From Phenylobacterium sp. (lineage in GTDB: Bacteria > Pseudomonadota > Alphaproteobacteria > Caulobacterales > Caulobacteraceae), in NCBI RefSeq assembly GCF_016124325.1, contig NZ_WGNY01000036.1:52755-116754 (forward strand): DNA of 64,000 nucleotides, given 5' to 3'. Both the position numbers and the translations under genes were made by a program. The notes below the pieces were generated by a model. It was not told the origin of the DNA and did not search any database. It saw nothing but the letters and a program-made list of their open reading frames with translations. Position 1 is the first letter of the stretch. Every line of letters starts with the position of its first letter. Positions 43,114-51,526 of this stretch are shown in pieces.

Positions 43114-45132
43114 ATGCTGATCGCGCAGGTCCTGGCGCAGGCCGCCGCCATCGCGGGACCGGTCGCCGAGGCCCCGGCCCAGGGCGTGGTCAGCTATGGC
43201 CCCGAGTTCTTCGCCGCCCAGCAGCCCACCACCGCGCTCGACATGGTCAACCGGATACCGGGCTTCACGCTGGACAAGGGCGATGCGGTCCGCGGCTTCG
43301 AGGGGGCGGCGGGCAACGTCCTGATCGACGGCCAGCGGCCGGCCAGCAAGAGCGACGACCTGGACGACATCCTCAAGCGCATCCCCGCCTCCAGCGTCGC
43401 GCGCATCGACGTGATCCGCGGCGGCGCGCCGGGCGTCGACATGCAGGGCAAGACGGTGCTGGCCAACATCGTCCGCACGCGCTCCGGCGGCGCCAAGGGC
43501 CTGGTCGAGGCCAAGGACTTCATCGTGCACGACGGCCGCCATTCCGGCGGCCTGCGCGTCGACGCCTCCGGGACCTCGGACGGGCGCAACTGGGAGCTAT
43601 CGGCCCAGGCCCGCAAGTTCATCGACGACGGCGCCGGCGATGGCCCCGGCCTGCGGACGTTCGGCTCGGGCGCCCCCGCCCAGCCCTACTATATCGACGC
43701 CGAGGGCGACGAGGTGCAGTACCTCGGCACGGCCGCCTACGAGACCCCGCTGGCCGGCGGCCGGCTGCGCCTGAACGGCCGGCTCTTTTCCGAGAAGTAC
43801 AAGTCGGAGGAAGCCGACCAGTTCTTCACCCGCATCCCGCCGGCCGAGACCGACAACTTCACCCGGCTGACCCACGAAAGCGAAGTAGGCGGCCGGTTCG
43901 GGCGGCCCCTGGGCGAGGCGGCCGACCTGGAAGCCATCGCCTTGCGCCAGACGCACAACGTCGACCTCAGCGACCGCTTCTTCACCGGCGCGAGCCTCAG
44001 CGACTTCTCCCGGTCCAGCGACCAGACCGAGACCATCGGGCGGCTGGTGCTGAAGCGGCGCTTCGGCGAGCGGCTGTCTTTCGAGCTGGGCGGCGAAGGC
44101 GCGGTCAACAAACTCGACTCCGAAAGCCGGCTGGCCGTCGACGGCGCGCCCGTCCCCCTGCCGGCCGCCAACGTCGAGGTCGAGGAGAAGCGAGGCGAGG
44201 TCTTCCTGAAGTCTTCGTGGCGGCCGGCGCCCCGTTGGACCATCGACGGTGGTCTGCGCTACGAGACCTCGACCATCTCATCGGATGGCGACGTCACACT
44301 GAAGAAGACGCTGCGCTATGCGAAGCCGCGCCTCACGGTCACTTGGGCGCCGACGGCGACCACCCAGCTTCGGCTACGCGGCGAACGAGAGGTAGGACAG
44401 CTCAACTTCAACGACTTCGTCGCCAGCGCCAACCTGACGACGACCGGATCGATCTACGCCGGCAATCCCGACCTCAATCCCGAACAGGCCTGGGCCGCCG
44501 AGGTCGCGCTGGAGCAGCGGTTCTGGACCTCGGGCTCGATCGTGCTGACCGCCCGCCACTACGAGCTTTCCGACGTCGTCGATCGCGCGCCGGTCTTCGA
44601 TCCGTCCGGCGCGGTGTTCGACGCCCCGGCCAACATCGGCGACGGGTCGAAGGACGAGCTCAAGCTCGAACTCACCCTGCCCACCGACAAGCTGGGCGTG
44701 GCCCGCGGGCAGCTCAAGGGCGACGTGCGGCGCGGCTGGACCGACGTGACCGATCCGACCACGCACGAGAGCCGTGGCATCTCGGGCTACCACCCCATCG
44801 ACTGGAACGTGAGCTTCAGCCAGGACGTGCCGCGCTGGAACATGACCTGGGGCGTCGACGTCTACGGCAGCTTCCGCGAGCGCTACTACCGCTTCAACCA
44901 GATCGAGGACTTCAAGCTCTCGGCCCTGGTGCGGCCTTACATCGAAATCCGCCCGCGTGACGACCTGAACCTGCGCCTGGAGCTGTTCAACGCCACCCAG
45001 CGCGGCCTGCGCGACTACACCGCCACTTATCCGGGGCCGCGCAACGCCGGCGGGGCGCCGGACGTTCAGGCCCGCGACCAGACGCGCACGCCCTACGGCG
45101 CCTTCATCCGGCTGCAGAAGAAGTTCGGCTAG
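43114..45132 (+). CDS. TonB-dependent receptor, tandem copy 2
   Basis: A 672-residue receptor paralogous to the preceding gene. The plug repeats the same landmarks: RIPGFTLDKGDAVRGFEGAA, VLIDGQRPASKSDDLDD and IDVIRGGAPGVDMQGKTVLA. The barrel shares NPDLNPEQAW and the NIGDGSKDEL segment with copy 1. It ends LQKKFG. Its N-terminus (MLIAQVLAQAAAIAGP) again lacks basic residues. A strong GGGGAGGAG precedes the ATG. The 134-base gap between the copies includes a CCCC-gcaa-GGGG hairpin, so this copy may have its own promoter. Confidence 0.9.
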   Translation: MLIAQVLAQAAAIAGPVAEAPAQGVVSYGPEFFAAQQPTTALDMVNRIPGFTLDKGDAVRGFEGAAGNVLIDGQRPASKSDDLDDILKRIPASSVARIDVIRGGAPGVDMQGKTVLANIVRTRSGGAKGLVEAKDFIVHDGRHSGGLRVDASGTSDGRNWELSAQARKFIDDGAGDGPGLRTFGSGAPAQPYYIDAEGDEVQYLGTAAYETPLAGGRLRLNGRLFSEKYKSEEADQFFTRIPPAETDNFTRLTHESEVGGRFGRPLGEAADLEAIALRQTHNVDLSDRFFTGASLSDFSRSSDQTETIGRLVLKRRFGERLSFELGGEGAVNKLDSESRLAVDGAPVPLPAANVEVEEKRGEVFLKSSWRPAPRWTIDGGLRYETSTISSDGDVTLKKTLRYAKPRLTVTWAPTATTQLRLRGEREVGQLNFNDFVASANLTTTGSIYAGNPDLNPEQAWAAEVALEQRFWTSGSIVLTARHYELSDVVDRAPVFDPSGAVFDAPANIGDGSKDELKLELTLPTDKLGVARGQLKGDVRRGWTDVTDPTTHESRGISGYHPIDWNVSFSQDVPRWNMTWGVDVYGSFRERYYRFNQIEDFKLSALVRPYIEIRPRDDLNLRLELFNATQRGLRDYTATYPGPRNAGGAPDVQARDQTRTPYGAFIRLQKKFG

Positions 45133-45156
45133 CGCCAGCCCTCCGGCGACCACCCG

Positions 45157-45272
45157 CTAGAGCAAGATGGGGTCAGGTGGAATCACCTGACCGCTGAACC
45201 GTGCTCGAGATCCAAAAGTATAGAGCGCGTTCAAGCTGCGAAACCGCTCACACTTTCGCCTAACGCGCTCTA
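45157..45272. repeat. Palindromic repeat, family B
   Basis: It contains GGTCAGGTG-gaat-CACCTGACC (45171-45192) and long-range arms TAGAGCGCGTT (45221-45231) and AACGCGCTCTA (45262-45272). It begins with CTAGAGCA, as does the repeat at 45467. Similar CTAGAGC-bounded elements are, from memory, widespread between genes in alphaproteobacteria. Confidence 0.75.
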
Positions 45273-45302
45273 GGTCGACGACTCGACCAACCGACCTTCG
45301 CC

Positions 45303-45429
45303 GTCATCGCCCGGCTTGTCCGGGCGACCCATGAACACCGATATCGGCCGGTTTGGCGGCGGCGGCGCAGCGTCCTGTCCCGCGGGGTCAATGTTCATGG
45401 GTGGCCCGGACAAGCCGGGCCATGACGAC
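45303..45429. repeat. Inverted pair of REP-like hairpins
   Basis: Two units of about 36 bases lie head to head (45303-45338 and 45393-45429), each with its own hairpin: CGCCCGG-ctt-g-TCCGGGCG on the left and GGCCCGG-acaag-CCGGGCC on the right. Both continue into the same CCCATGAAC sequence when read in the same orientation. The organisation is that of a BIME-like pair. Confidence 0.8.
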
Positions 45430-45466
45430 CTGAAATGTCTTCAAGCGATCGAGCGGGACTTCCACC

Positions 45467-45584
45467 TAGAGCATGTCCCAGTCGGCTTGAATCAAGCCGA
45501 CTGGGATCAACGCGCTCGCTGCTCTGAATTTGGAGGCCTTCTTGTCCACTCACGATGCCTCATCGAGAGTGGCTAGGCCCCCTA
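45467..45584. repeat. Composite repeat: covarying hairpin plus family A copy 3 (degenerate)
   Basis: CCCAGTCGGCTTGA-a-TCAAGCCGACTGGG corresponds to the hairpin at 33438-33466, with three compensated base-pair changes. A decayed family A unit follows and contains the TAG stop of the POT transporter gene at its right edge. Confidence 0.85.
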
Positions 45585-47438
45585 GGCGTTGCGGTCGGCC
45601 CGCATCGCCTGCGGGTTCACCGCCTGCCGCTCGCCGTCCAGCGTGGGGGCGATCGGCTCGGGCTGCTGGGCGTGGGGGTCGTTCACGCCGTGCGCCCATT
45701 TCTTCAGGATCGGCGAGAAGGCCAGCATCAGCAGGCCGGCCGCCACGCCCACGCCCCCGATCTTGGCGAACACCTCGACGTAGGTGGCCAGCGCCTTGCC
45801 GGGATCGAGCACCTGGCCCGCCACGGTCTCGGTGGCCGTGAGCTGGGCGATGAGCCCGGCCACCCACTGGGCGCCCGAGGTGCCCAGGAACCAGGTCGCC
45901 ATCATGGTCGCCAGCACCGGCGCCGGCGCCAGCTTGGTCATCTGCGACAGGCCCACCGGCGACAGGCAAAGCTCGCCCGTGGTGTGCAGCAGGTAGGCCA
46001 GCATGAGGAAGATCACCGGCACCCGGAAGTCTGGACCCGCGAACTTGGCGCCCAGCACCAGGACGAAGAAGCCGGCGGCAACCTGCAGCAGGCCCAGGCC
46101 GAACTTGATCGCCGGGTTCGGGTCCAGCCGGCGGCTGCCGAGCGCGGCCCAGATAGCCGAGAAGACCGGCGCGAAGATCAGGATGAAGCCGGCGTTGAAA
46201 CTCTGGGTCTGAGCCGCCGTGATCGACTGGCCGAAGCCGATCGAAAGGTCGGTGTTGCGCTCGGCGAACTGGTTGAGCGACGAGCCCGCCTGCTCGAACA
46301 GCGCCCAGAACACGACCGAGCCCGCCACGAGGACGAGCGCCAGCATCATCCGCTCGCGCTCGGCCTTGGAGCACTTGGTCGCCATGAAGACGCCGAGGTA
46401 GCCCAGCACCGCCACCGCGCCCACCGCCAGCATATAGCCCACCGCGGCGTTCTTCTGGACCAGCAGCCACACCAGCCCCACGCCGGCCAGCCCGCCGAGG
46501 TAGATCAGCCATTCCGTCGTGATCGGGCCGGCGACCGGCGTGGCGAGCTTCACCGGATCCGGCGGCTCGCCCTTGCCCTGAAGCATGGGCTTGCCCAGCA
46601 CGAAGACCACGAAGCCGAGCAGCATGCCCAGGCCGGCCGCCCCGAAGCCCCAGTTCCAGCCGACGTTCTGGCCCAGCCAGCCGCAGGCGATGGCGGCCCA
46701 GAACGAGCCCAGGTTGATGCCGTAGTAGTAGAGGGTGAAGCCCGGATCGCGCTTGGGATCGCCCTGCGGATAGAGCTGGCCGACGAGCGAGGAGATGTTC
46801 GCCTTGAGGAAGCCGACCCCCATGATGATCAGCGCCAGCGCCAGATAGAGCACGTCCTTGAAGATCGGCGTCTGCTCGCGCACCGACAGGTCGTAGGCGC
46901 CCTTCGGCAGGACCGCGGGGAGCGGGCTGGCCTCGGGCAGCCCCTTGATCGCCAGGCCGCCGTCCGGCGCCGGCCCGTAGTCGTAGACGCCGTCGCCCAC
47001 CTTCAGCTTCACCTCGCGCGCGTCGCCGCGTCCGGTCGTCTGGAACTCGTAGGTCGCGCCCTGGTAGGTGAGCTGCTGGATCGCGGGCTTGCCCTCGAAC
47101 GCCATGGTGAAGTGGCCCGCCACCAGCAGCAGGGCGCCGAACGCGATCGCCTTGCGCGTGCCCAGCCAGCGGTCGGCGACGAAGCCGCCCACCAGGGGCA
47201 GCAGGTACACGAGCGAGGTGTAGGCGCCGTACTGGCCCTGGGCGGTCTTGTCGTCGAACAGGAAATGCTGCGTCAGGTAGAAGATCAGCAGGCCGCGCAT
47301 TCCATAGTAGGAGAAGCGTTCCCACATCTCGGCGAAGAACAGGATCACCAGCCCCTTCGGGTGGGTGCGCAACTGCATCACCACGGGAATGGCGGTCACC
47401 AGGGTGATGACCACGCCGGCGAGGAAGACGATATCCAT
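45582..47438 (-). CDS. POT/PTR family proton-dependent oligopeptide transporter
   Basis: A 618-residue major-facilitator transporter. The POT proton-coupling motif ExxERFxYYG is present as EMWERFSYYG (Glu37-Gly46). GVGFLKANISSLVGQLY and FWALFEQAGSSLNQFAERN are further POT signatures. It imports di- and tripeptides with protons. It is longer than E. coli DtpA because of an extra loop of about 80 residues (113-192) between early helices. The ATG at 47438 begins MDIVFLAGVV; a longer in-frame version is rejected. It converges on the TonB-dependent receptor genes. Confidence 0.93.
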   Translation of the reverse strand: MDIVFLAGVVITLVTAIPVVMQLRTHPKGLVILFFAEMWERFSYYGMRGLLIFYLTQHFLFDDKTAQGQYGAYTSLVYLLPLVGGFVADRWLGTRKAIAFGALLLVAGHFTMAFEGKPAIQQLTYQGATYEFQTTGRGDAREVKLKVGDGVYDYGPAPDGGLAIKGLPEASPLPAVLPKGAYDLSVREQTPIFKDVLYLALALIIMGVGFLKANISSLVGQLYPQGDPKRDPGFTLYYYGINLGSFWAAIACGWLGQNVGWNWGFGAAGLGMLLGFVVFVLGKPMLQGKGEPPDPVKLATPVAGPITTEWLIYLGGLAGVGLVWLLVQKNAAVGYMLAVGAVAVLGYLGVFMATKCSKAERERMMLALVLVAGSVVFWALFEQAGSSLNQFAERNTDLSIGFGQSITAAQTQSFNAGFILIFAPVFSAIWAALGSRRLDPNPAIKFGLGLLQVAAGFFVLVLGAKFAGPDFRVPVIFLMLAYLLHTTGELCLSPVGLSQMTKLAPAPVLATMMATWFLGTSGAQWVAGLIAQLTATETVAGQVLDPGKALATYVEVFAKIGGVGVAAGLLMLAFSPILKKWAHGVNDPHAQQPEPIAPTLDGERQAVNPQAMRADRNA

Positions 47439-47620
47439 GCGTGAGAGGATCCCTAAGGCGCCCTCAGAGACGCGCGGGGATCCCGGGGACCGGCCGCGGC
47501 GGAGGGCCTGGATTTTCGCGGAGATGACCACGCCACGGTTTCCGGCACAAGCAAGCGACGGCGATGAAGCTTCACCGCGGCGCCGGACGTTCGTTCGATA
47601 GGCGAATGAGGAGCGAGACG

Positions 47621-48112
47621 ATGAAACTGCCCGGGCCCGACCATCCCATCACCATCGCCGCGGCGAAGCAGCGCTGGCGCGTGCGCTACGGCCCCCACGT
47701 CATCGCCGACAGCGGCGACGCCCTGGTGCTGAAGGAGGCGACCTACCCGCAGGTGATCTACTTTCCGCGCGAAGACGTCTCGATGGAGTTCCTCGGCCGC
47801 ACCGATCACAGCACCCACTGCCCCTACAAGGGCGACGCCAGCTACTACTCCATCGCCATGGACGGCGACGTCGCCGAGAACGCGGTCTGGTCCTACGAGG
47901 CCCCCTTCCCGGCCATGGCCCAGATCGCGGGCCGGCTGGCGTTCTATCCGAACAAGGTCGAGATCTACGCGGTCGACGACGCGGCGGTGAATCCGCATCA
48001 CGCAAACGCCGACGTCGACGCGGCCGTCCAGCACACCGACGAAGGCGACGGCCTTTCGCAGCGCGACCGCTGGCCTCCCAACGTCTCCGAAGCGGACGGC
48101 GGGGTTCGGTAG
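47621..48112 (+). CDS. DUF427 family protein
   Basis: A 163-residue protein of family DUF427, recognised from VRYGPHVIADSGDALVLKE, YFPREDVSMEFL, THCPYKGDASYY and AFYPNKVEIY. The family is small, beta-rich and widespread; its function is unknown. GAGGAG lies 7 bases before the ATG at 47621. It is divergent from the POT gene. A short C-terminal tail beyond the domain (about residues 128-163) is polar and probably disordered. Confidence 0.92.
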   Translation: MKLPGPDHPITIAAAKQRWRVRYGPHVIADSGDALVLKEATYPQVIYFPREDVSMEFLGRTDHSTHCPYKGDASYYSIAMDGDVAENAVWSYEAPFPAMAQIAGRLAFYPNKVEIYAVDDAAVNPHHANADVDAAVQHTDEGDGLSQRDRWPPNVSEADGGVR

Positions 48113-48130
48113 GTCAGGCCGCCGCCCCGC

Positions 48131-48171
48131 GTCATCCCGGACGAAGGGCGCAAGGCGCCCGAAGATCCGGG
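48131..48171. repeat. GTCATCCCGG-type palindromic repeat
   Basis: Nested hairpin: CCCGGA pairs with TCCGGG and, inside it, GGGCGC pairs with GCGCCC. A nearly identical unit is at 63919-63959, differing in the inner loop (aag versus gtt). An inverted partner boundary (CGGGATGACG) lies near 48270. Confidence 0.75.
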
Positions 48172-48286
48172 ACCCAGCCGCTCAGATGCCGATGCAGCGA
48201 GCCGGAGCGGCGTCAACGCCGTGCGTGCGGCTGGCGCCCGGCTCTCCGCGCCCTGGCGAGCGTTCCGGCCGGGATGACGTCCCGGA

Positions 48287-48784
48287 TCATGCCGGCGTGG
48301 GCAGGGCCTGGGTCTGGGCCAGGTTCCAGCCGGTGTACTCGATCTCGCTGGTCACCTCGCGCACGCACCAGTCGGGCACGTCGAAGCGCAGGGCCGCCAT
48401 GCGGTTCGTCGCCTCGCATTCGGCGGTCACCAGGCCCTCGAGGGGCCCCTCGAACATGTCGACCGTGAAGGCGCCGATCTTGTGCCGGCGCTTGGTGATC
48501 CGCGCGCCGGGCAGGACGTTGAGCACGGCGTATTCCTCGGCGCTCAGGTAGAGGTTGGTCATCGGCCCGACCATCGGATTGTCCGGCGCGTACTTCTTGG
48601 CGAGCTTGAACTCCTTCTCGCCGGTCTTGGCATAGGTGATCGACCGCAGCCGCAGGCGGCCGCCGTCGATGTAGAGATCCTCGATCAGCCGACTCTCGCC
48701 GGGCTCCAGCGGCGGCAACCGCGCGGGATCGACCAGGAAGCGCCGCTCGGCCACCCAGTGGGCGTATTTCGGCAGGTCCACCAT
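48287..48784 (-). CDS. CYTH domain protein (triphosphate tunnel-like)
   Basis: A 165-residue protein with the CYTH tunnel pattern: VAERRFLVDP at the N-terminus, GGRLRLRSITY, EFKLAKKYA, RITKRRHKIG, FTVDMFEGPLEGLVTAECEA. In catalytic CYTH proteins the first motif is ExExK; here it is V11-A-E13-R-R15, so one acidic residue and the Lys are changed. Activity on triphosphates such as PPPi is therefore uncertain. It begins one base after the GFA gene stop on the same strand, so the two are cotranscribed. Confidence 0.82.
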   Translation of the reverse strand: MVDLPKYAHWVAERRFLVDPARLPPLEPGESRLIEDLYIDGGRLRLRSITYAKTGEKEFKLAKKYAPDNPMVGPMTNLYLSAEEYAVLNVLPGARITKRRHKIGAFTVDMFEGPLEGLVTAECEATNRMAALRFDVPDWCVREVTSEIEYTGWNLAQTQALPTPA

Positions 48785-48785
48785 C

Positions 48786-49181
48786 TCAGTCCTCGCGCGG
48801 GCCGCTCCACTCGGATCGAGCCTCGCCGGAGCGTACGCTCATCGTCAACCCATCGGCCACCCGCCACGGATAGGCTTCCACGTCGAAGTTTTCGAGACAG
48901 CCGACGTTGACGCCGTAGAAGTCGGGCGCCGCGCGCTTGCGGTGGAACGGATAGATGCCGCATCGGCCGCAGAACCAATGCCGGGCCCGCCTCGTGTTCC
49001 ACTGATAGAGGACCAGCGCGTCCTCGCCGGCCTCGATCGTCAGGGCGCTCTCGTGGACCTTGGCCATCAGGGCGCCGCGCCGGCGGCACAGCGAGCAGTC
49101 GCAGCGGGTGAGTTCGTCGATCTCGGCCTCGCCCCGAAAGCGCACCGCCCCGCAGTGACAGGAACCCGACCACTCGCCCAT
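48786..49181 (-). CDS. GFA family (Gfa-like) zinc-binding protein 2
   Basis: A 131-residue Mss4-fold protein with the ligand clusters SCHCGAVRF, CDCSLCRRRG and CGRCGIYPFHRKR. Function beyond zinc binding is unknown for most of the family. The ATG at 49181 gives the standard start MGEWSGSCHCGAV. It is upstream of the CYTH gene by one base and downstream of a family A repeat. Confidence 0.88.
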   Translation of the reverse strand: MGEWSGSCHCGAVRFRGEAEIDELTRCDCSLCRRRGALMAKVHESALTIEAGEDALVLYQWNTRRARHWFCGRCGIYPFHRKRAAPDFYGVNVGCLENFDVEAYPWRVADGLTMSVRSGEARSEWSGPRED

Positions 49182-49246
49182 CCGGCCAGCGTGAGCGGCC
49201 GCAAGCCGGCGCGCCAGCGCCAGACCCGCGGAAGTGGTCCCAGAAC

Positions 49247-49312
49247 ACGTCTTTGAGTTTAGAGGCCTTCTCGCCCACTCACGACGCCTCATCGTGAGTG
49301 GGAAGGCCTCTA
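49247..49312. repeat. Interspersed palindromic repeat, family A copy 4
   Basis: The best-preserved copy: outer arms AGAGGCCTT and AAGGCCTCT, inner arms CCCACTCACGA and TCGTGAGTGGG, loop cgcctca. Its right edge gives the TAG stop of gshA. The left flank ACGTCTTT is shared with copies 1 and 2 as CGTCTTT. Confidence 0.87.
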
Positions 49313-50665
49313 GTAGGCGAAGTCCTCGTAGACGCGGCTGGCGTCGCCGGCCCAGCGGGTCTCGTACAGCTCCAGCAGCCGCTCGGCCGGGGTGATTCCG
49401 CTGTCGGCGATGGCCTCCAGCTCGGAGAGGTAGTTGGCCTCGTCGACCATCCCCGCCGACAGCCGGTTGCGCGCCTTCAGCCCCGCCCGCGCGATGGCCA
49501 GCAGGTCCTTGGCCACGTCCTGGGCCGTGCGTCCGGCGATCTCGGCTCTGAGGCCGCGGCGGGCCACGTCGGCGCGCAGGCGCTCGTGATCCTCGATCTT
49601 CCAGTCCTTGCAGAGGTCCCAGGCCGCCGCCAGGGCGGCGTCGTCGTAGAGCACGCCCATCCACAGGGCCGGCAGGGCGCACAGGCGGCTCCAGGGCCCG
49701 GAGTCGGCGCCGCGCATCTCCAGGTACTTCTTCAGCCGAACCTCGGGGAAGATGGTGGTGGTGTGGTCGGCCCAGTCCTTGATCGTCGGCCGCTCGCCCG
49801 GCAGCTCGGGCAGCTTGCCCTCCATGAAGTCGGCGAACGAGCGCCCCGCCACGTCGATGTAGCGGCCGTCGCGCTTGACGAAGTACATCGGCACCTGGAG
49901 CGCATAGCGGGCGTAGGTCTCGAACCCGAAGCCGTCCTGGAACACGAAATCCAGCATTCCCGTGCGGTCGGGGTCGGTGTCGGTCCAGACATTGGCCCGG
50001 CTGGACACGAAGCCCGACGGCTTGCCTTCGATGAACGGGGAATTGGCGAACAGCGCGGTGGCGATCGGCTGGAGCGCGAGGCTGGCGCGGAACTTCGCCA
50101 CCATGTCGGCCTCGTCGGCGAAGTCGAGGTTGGCCTGCACCGTACAGGTGCGGAACATCATATCGAGGCCCAGCCCACCGACCTTCGGCATGTAGGCGCG
50201 CATGATCTTGTAGCGGCCCTTGGGCATCACCGGCACGTCGGCACGGCTCCAGGTGGGCGTGAAGCCCAGGCCCAGGAAACCCAGGCCCAGCTCGTCGGCG
50301 ACCGCCTTCACCTCGCTGAGGTGGGTTCCGGTCTCCTCGCAGATGTCGTGCACCGTCTCCAGCGGCGCGCCCGACAGCTCGAACTGGCCGCCGGGCTCCA
50401 GGCTGACGCTGGCGCCGGCGCGCTCCAGCGCGATGACGTTGTCGCCCTCGTAGACCGGCGCCCAGCCGAAGCGGGTCAGGCCCTCCAGCAGCGCCTTGAT
50501 GCCGCGCGGCTCGTAGGGGACCGGCTCGTGGCTATCCAGCCTGAAGACGAACTTCTCGTGCTCGGCGCCCACGCGCCATTCGCTCGCCGGCTTGGCCCCT
50601 TCGGCCATCCACGCGACGAGATCGTCGAACACCAGGGGACGATCGCCGCACACGACCTCGGCCAT
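49310..50665 (-). CDS. gshA: Glutamate-cysteine ligase (class II, alphaproteobacterial/plant type)
   Basis: A 451-residue enzyme making gamma-glutamylcysteine, the first step of glutathione synthesis. Recognisable parts are RVGAEHEKFVF, SLEPGGQFELSGAPLETVH, PKGRYKIMRAYMP and ARYALQVPMYFVKR. The ATG at 50665 follows GGAGG by six bases, better than an ATG 21 bases upstream. The stop TAG lies in repeat family A. Glutathione would serve the GST and possibly the peroxiredoxin encoded in this window. Confidence 0.95.
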   Translation of the reverse strand: MAEVVCGDRPLVFDDLVAWMAEGAKPASEWRVGAEHEKFVFRLDSHEPVPYEPRGIKALLEGLTRFGWAPVYEGDNVIALERAGASVSLEPGGQFELSGAPLETVHDICEETGTHLSEVKAVADELGLGFLGLGFTPTWSRADVPVMPKGRYKIMRAYMPKVGGLGLDMMFRTCTVQANLDFADEADMVAKFRASLALQPIATALFANSPFIEGKPSGFVSSRANVWTDTDPDRTGMLDFVFQDGFGFETYARYALQVPMYFVKRDGRYIDVAGRSFADFMEGKLPELPGERPTIKDWADHTTTIFPEVRLKKYLEMRGADSGPWSRLCALPALWMGVLYDDAALAAAWDLCKDWKIEDHERLRADVARRGLRAEIAGRTAQDVAKDLLAIARAGLKARNRLSAGMVDEANYLSELEAIADSGITPAERLLELYETRWAGDASRVYEDFAY

Positions 50666-50763
50666 ATATTTCCTCCGCGGCCGCAACGCCGTCTCGCCGG
50701 GTGGGCCCCGCGCCGATGAGCGTCTTTACGCCGTCAGGATAGGTGGGCGCAATTCGGCCAAGC

Positions 50764-51480
50764 TCAAGAGCGCCAGTCGCCGATCGCGGCCTGCCACAGC
50801 GTCAGCGCGCTGATCGCGGCGGTGTCGGCGCGCAGGATCCGGGGGCCCAGCGTGGCCGCCGTGGCGTAGGGCAGCGCCCGCAGGATCTCGCGCTCGGTCG
50901 GCGAGAAGCCGCCCTCGGGACCGATCAGGATCGCCCACGGCCCCGGCTCGCCCACCGCCGCCAGCACGGGCTTCGCATCGCCCGCCTCGTCGCAGAACAG
51001 CAGCCGCCGTCCCGCCTCCCAGTCGGCCAGCATCCGCGGCAGCTTCACGGGCTCGACCACCTGCGGCACGTCCAGCCGGCCGGTCTGCTCGGACGCCTCC
51101 ACGGCGATGGCCTGCAACCGGTCGATGCGCGTGTGGTCGGCGTTGGTGCGCTCGGTGATCACCGGCCGGACCCGGCGCGCGCCCAGCTCGGCCGCCTTCT
51201 CCACGATGGTCTCCAGGCGCGCCCGCTTCACCAGGGCGACGATCAGGTCCAGGTCGGGGCCTTCGCTCTGCGGCCGGGTCCGTTCCTCGGCGTCCAGCGC
51301 CACCGCCCGCTTGCCGACCGCGGCGACCCGCGCGCGCCATTCGCCGTCGCGCCCGTTGAACACCGCCACCTCGTCGCCGACGGCCTGGCGCATCACCGCC
51401 GCCAGATAGCGGCTCTGGCCCTCGTCGAGATCGAGGCGCGCCCCGGCGGAGAGATCGTGCGGAACGAACAGGCGGATCAT
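50764..51480 (-). CDS. rsmE: 16S rRNA (uracil-1498-N3)-methyltransferase RsmE
   Basis: A 238-residue SPOUT methyltransferase with an N-terminal PUA-like domain (RLFVPHDLSAGARLDL) and the C-terminal trefoil-knot domain with ILIGPEGGFSPTERE and LGPRILRADTAAISAL for SAM binding. It methylates U1498 in the decoding region of 16S rRNA. The length matches the family. It is upstream of gshA on the same strand with a gap of about 100 bases, and divergent from ppk2. Confidence 0.95.
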   Translation of the reverse strand: MIRLFVPHDLSAGARLDLDEGQSRYLAAVMRQAVGDEVAVFNGRDGEWRARVAAVGKRAVALDAEERTRPQSEGPDLDLIVALVKRARLETIVEKAAELGARRVRPVITERTNADHTRIDRLQAIAVEASEQTGRLDVPQVVEPVKLPRMLADWEAGRRLLFCDEAGDAKPVLAAVGEPGPWAILIGPEGGFSPTEREILRALPYATAATLGPRILRADTAAISALTLWQAAIGDWRS

Positions 51481-51526
51481 GCGCTGGTTCTAGCCTCCCG
51501 CCCCTCAAGAGGCCTAGGGTCACCTC

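Larger units (their letters stand above)
45133..45581. other. 449-base repeat-filled intergenic region
   Basis: No gene is evident. The region is a succession of three palindromic repeat units (45157-45272, 45303-45429 and 45467-45584), lying between the ends of the second TonB-dependent receptor and the POT transporter genes. Confidence 0.8.
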
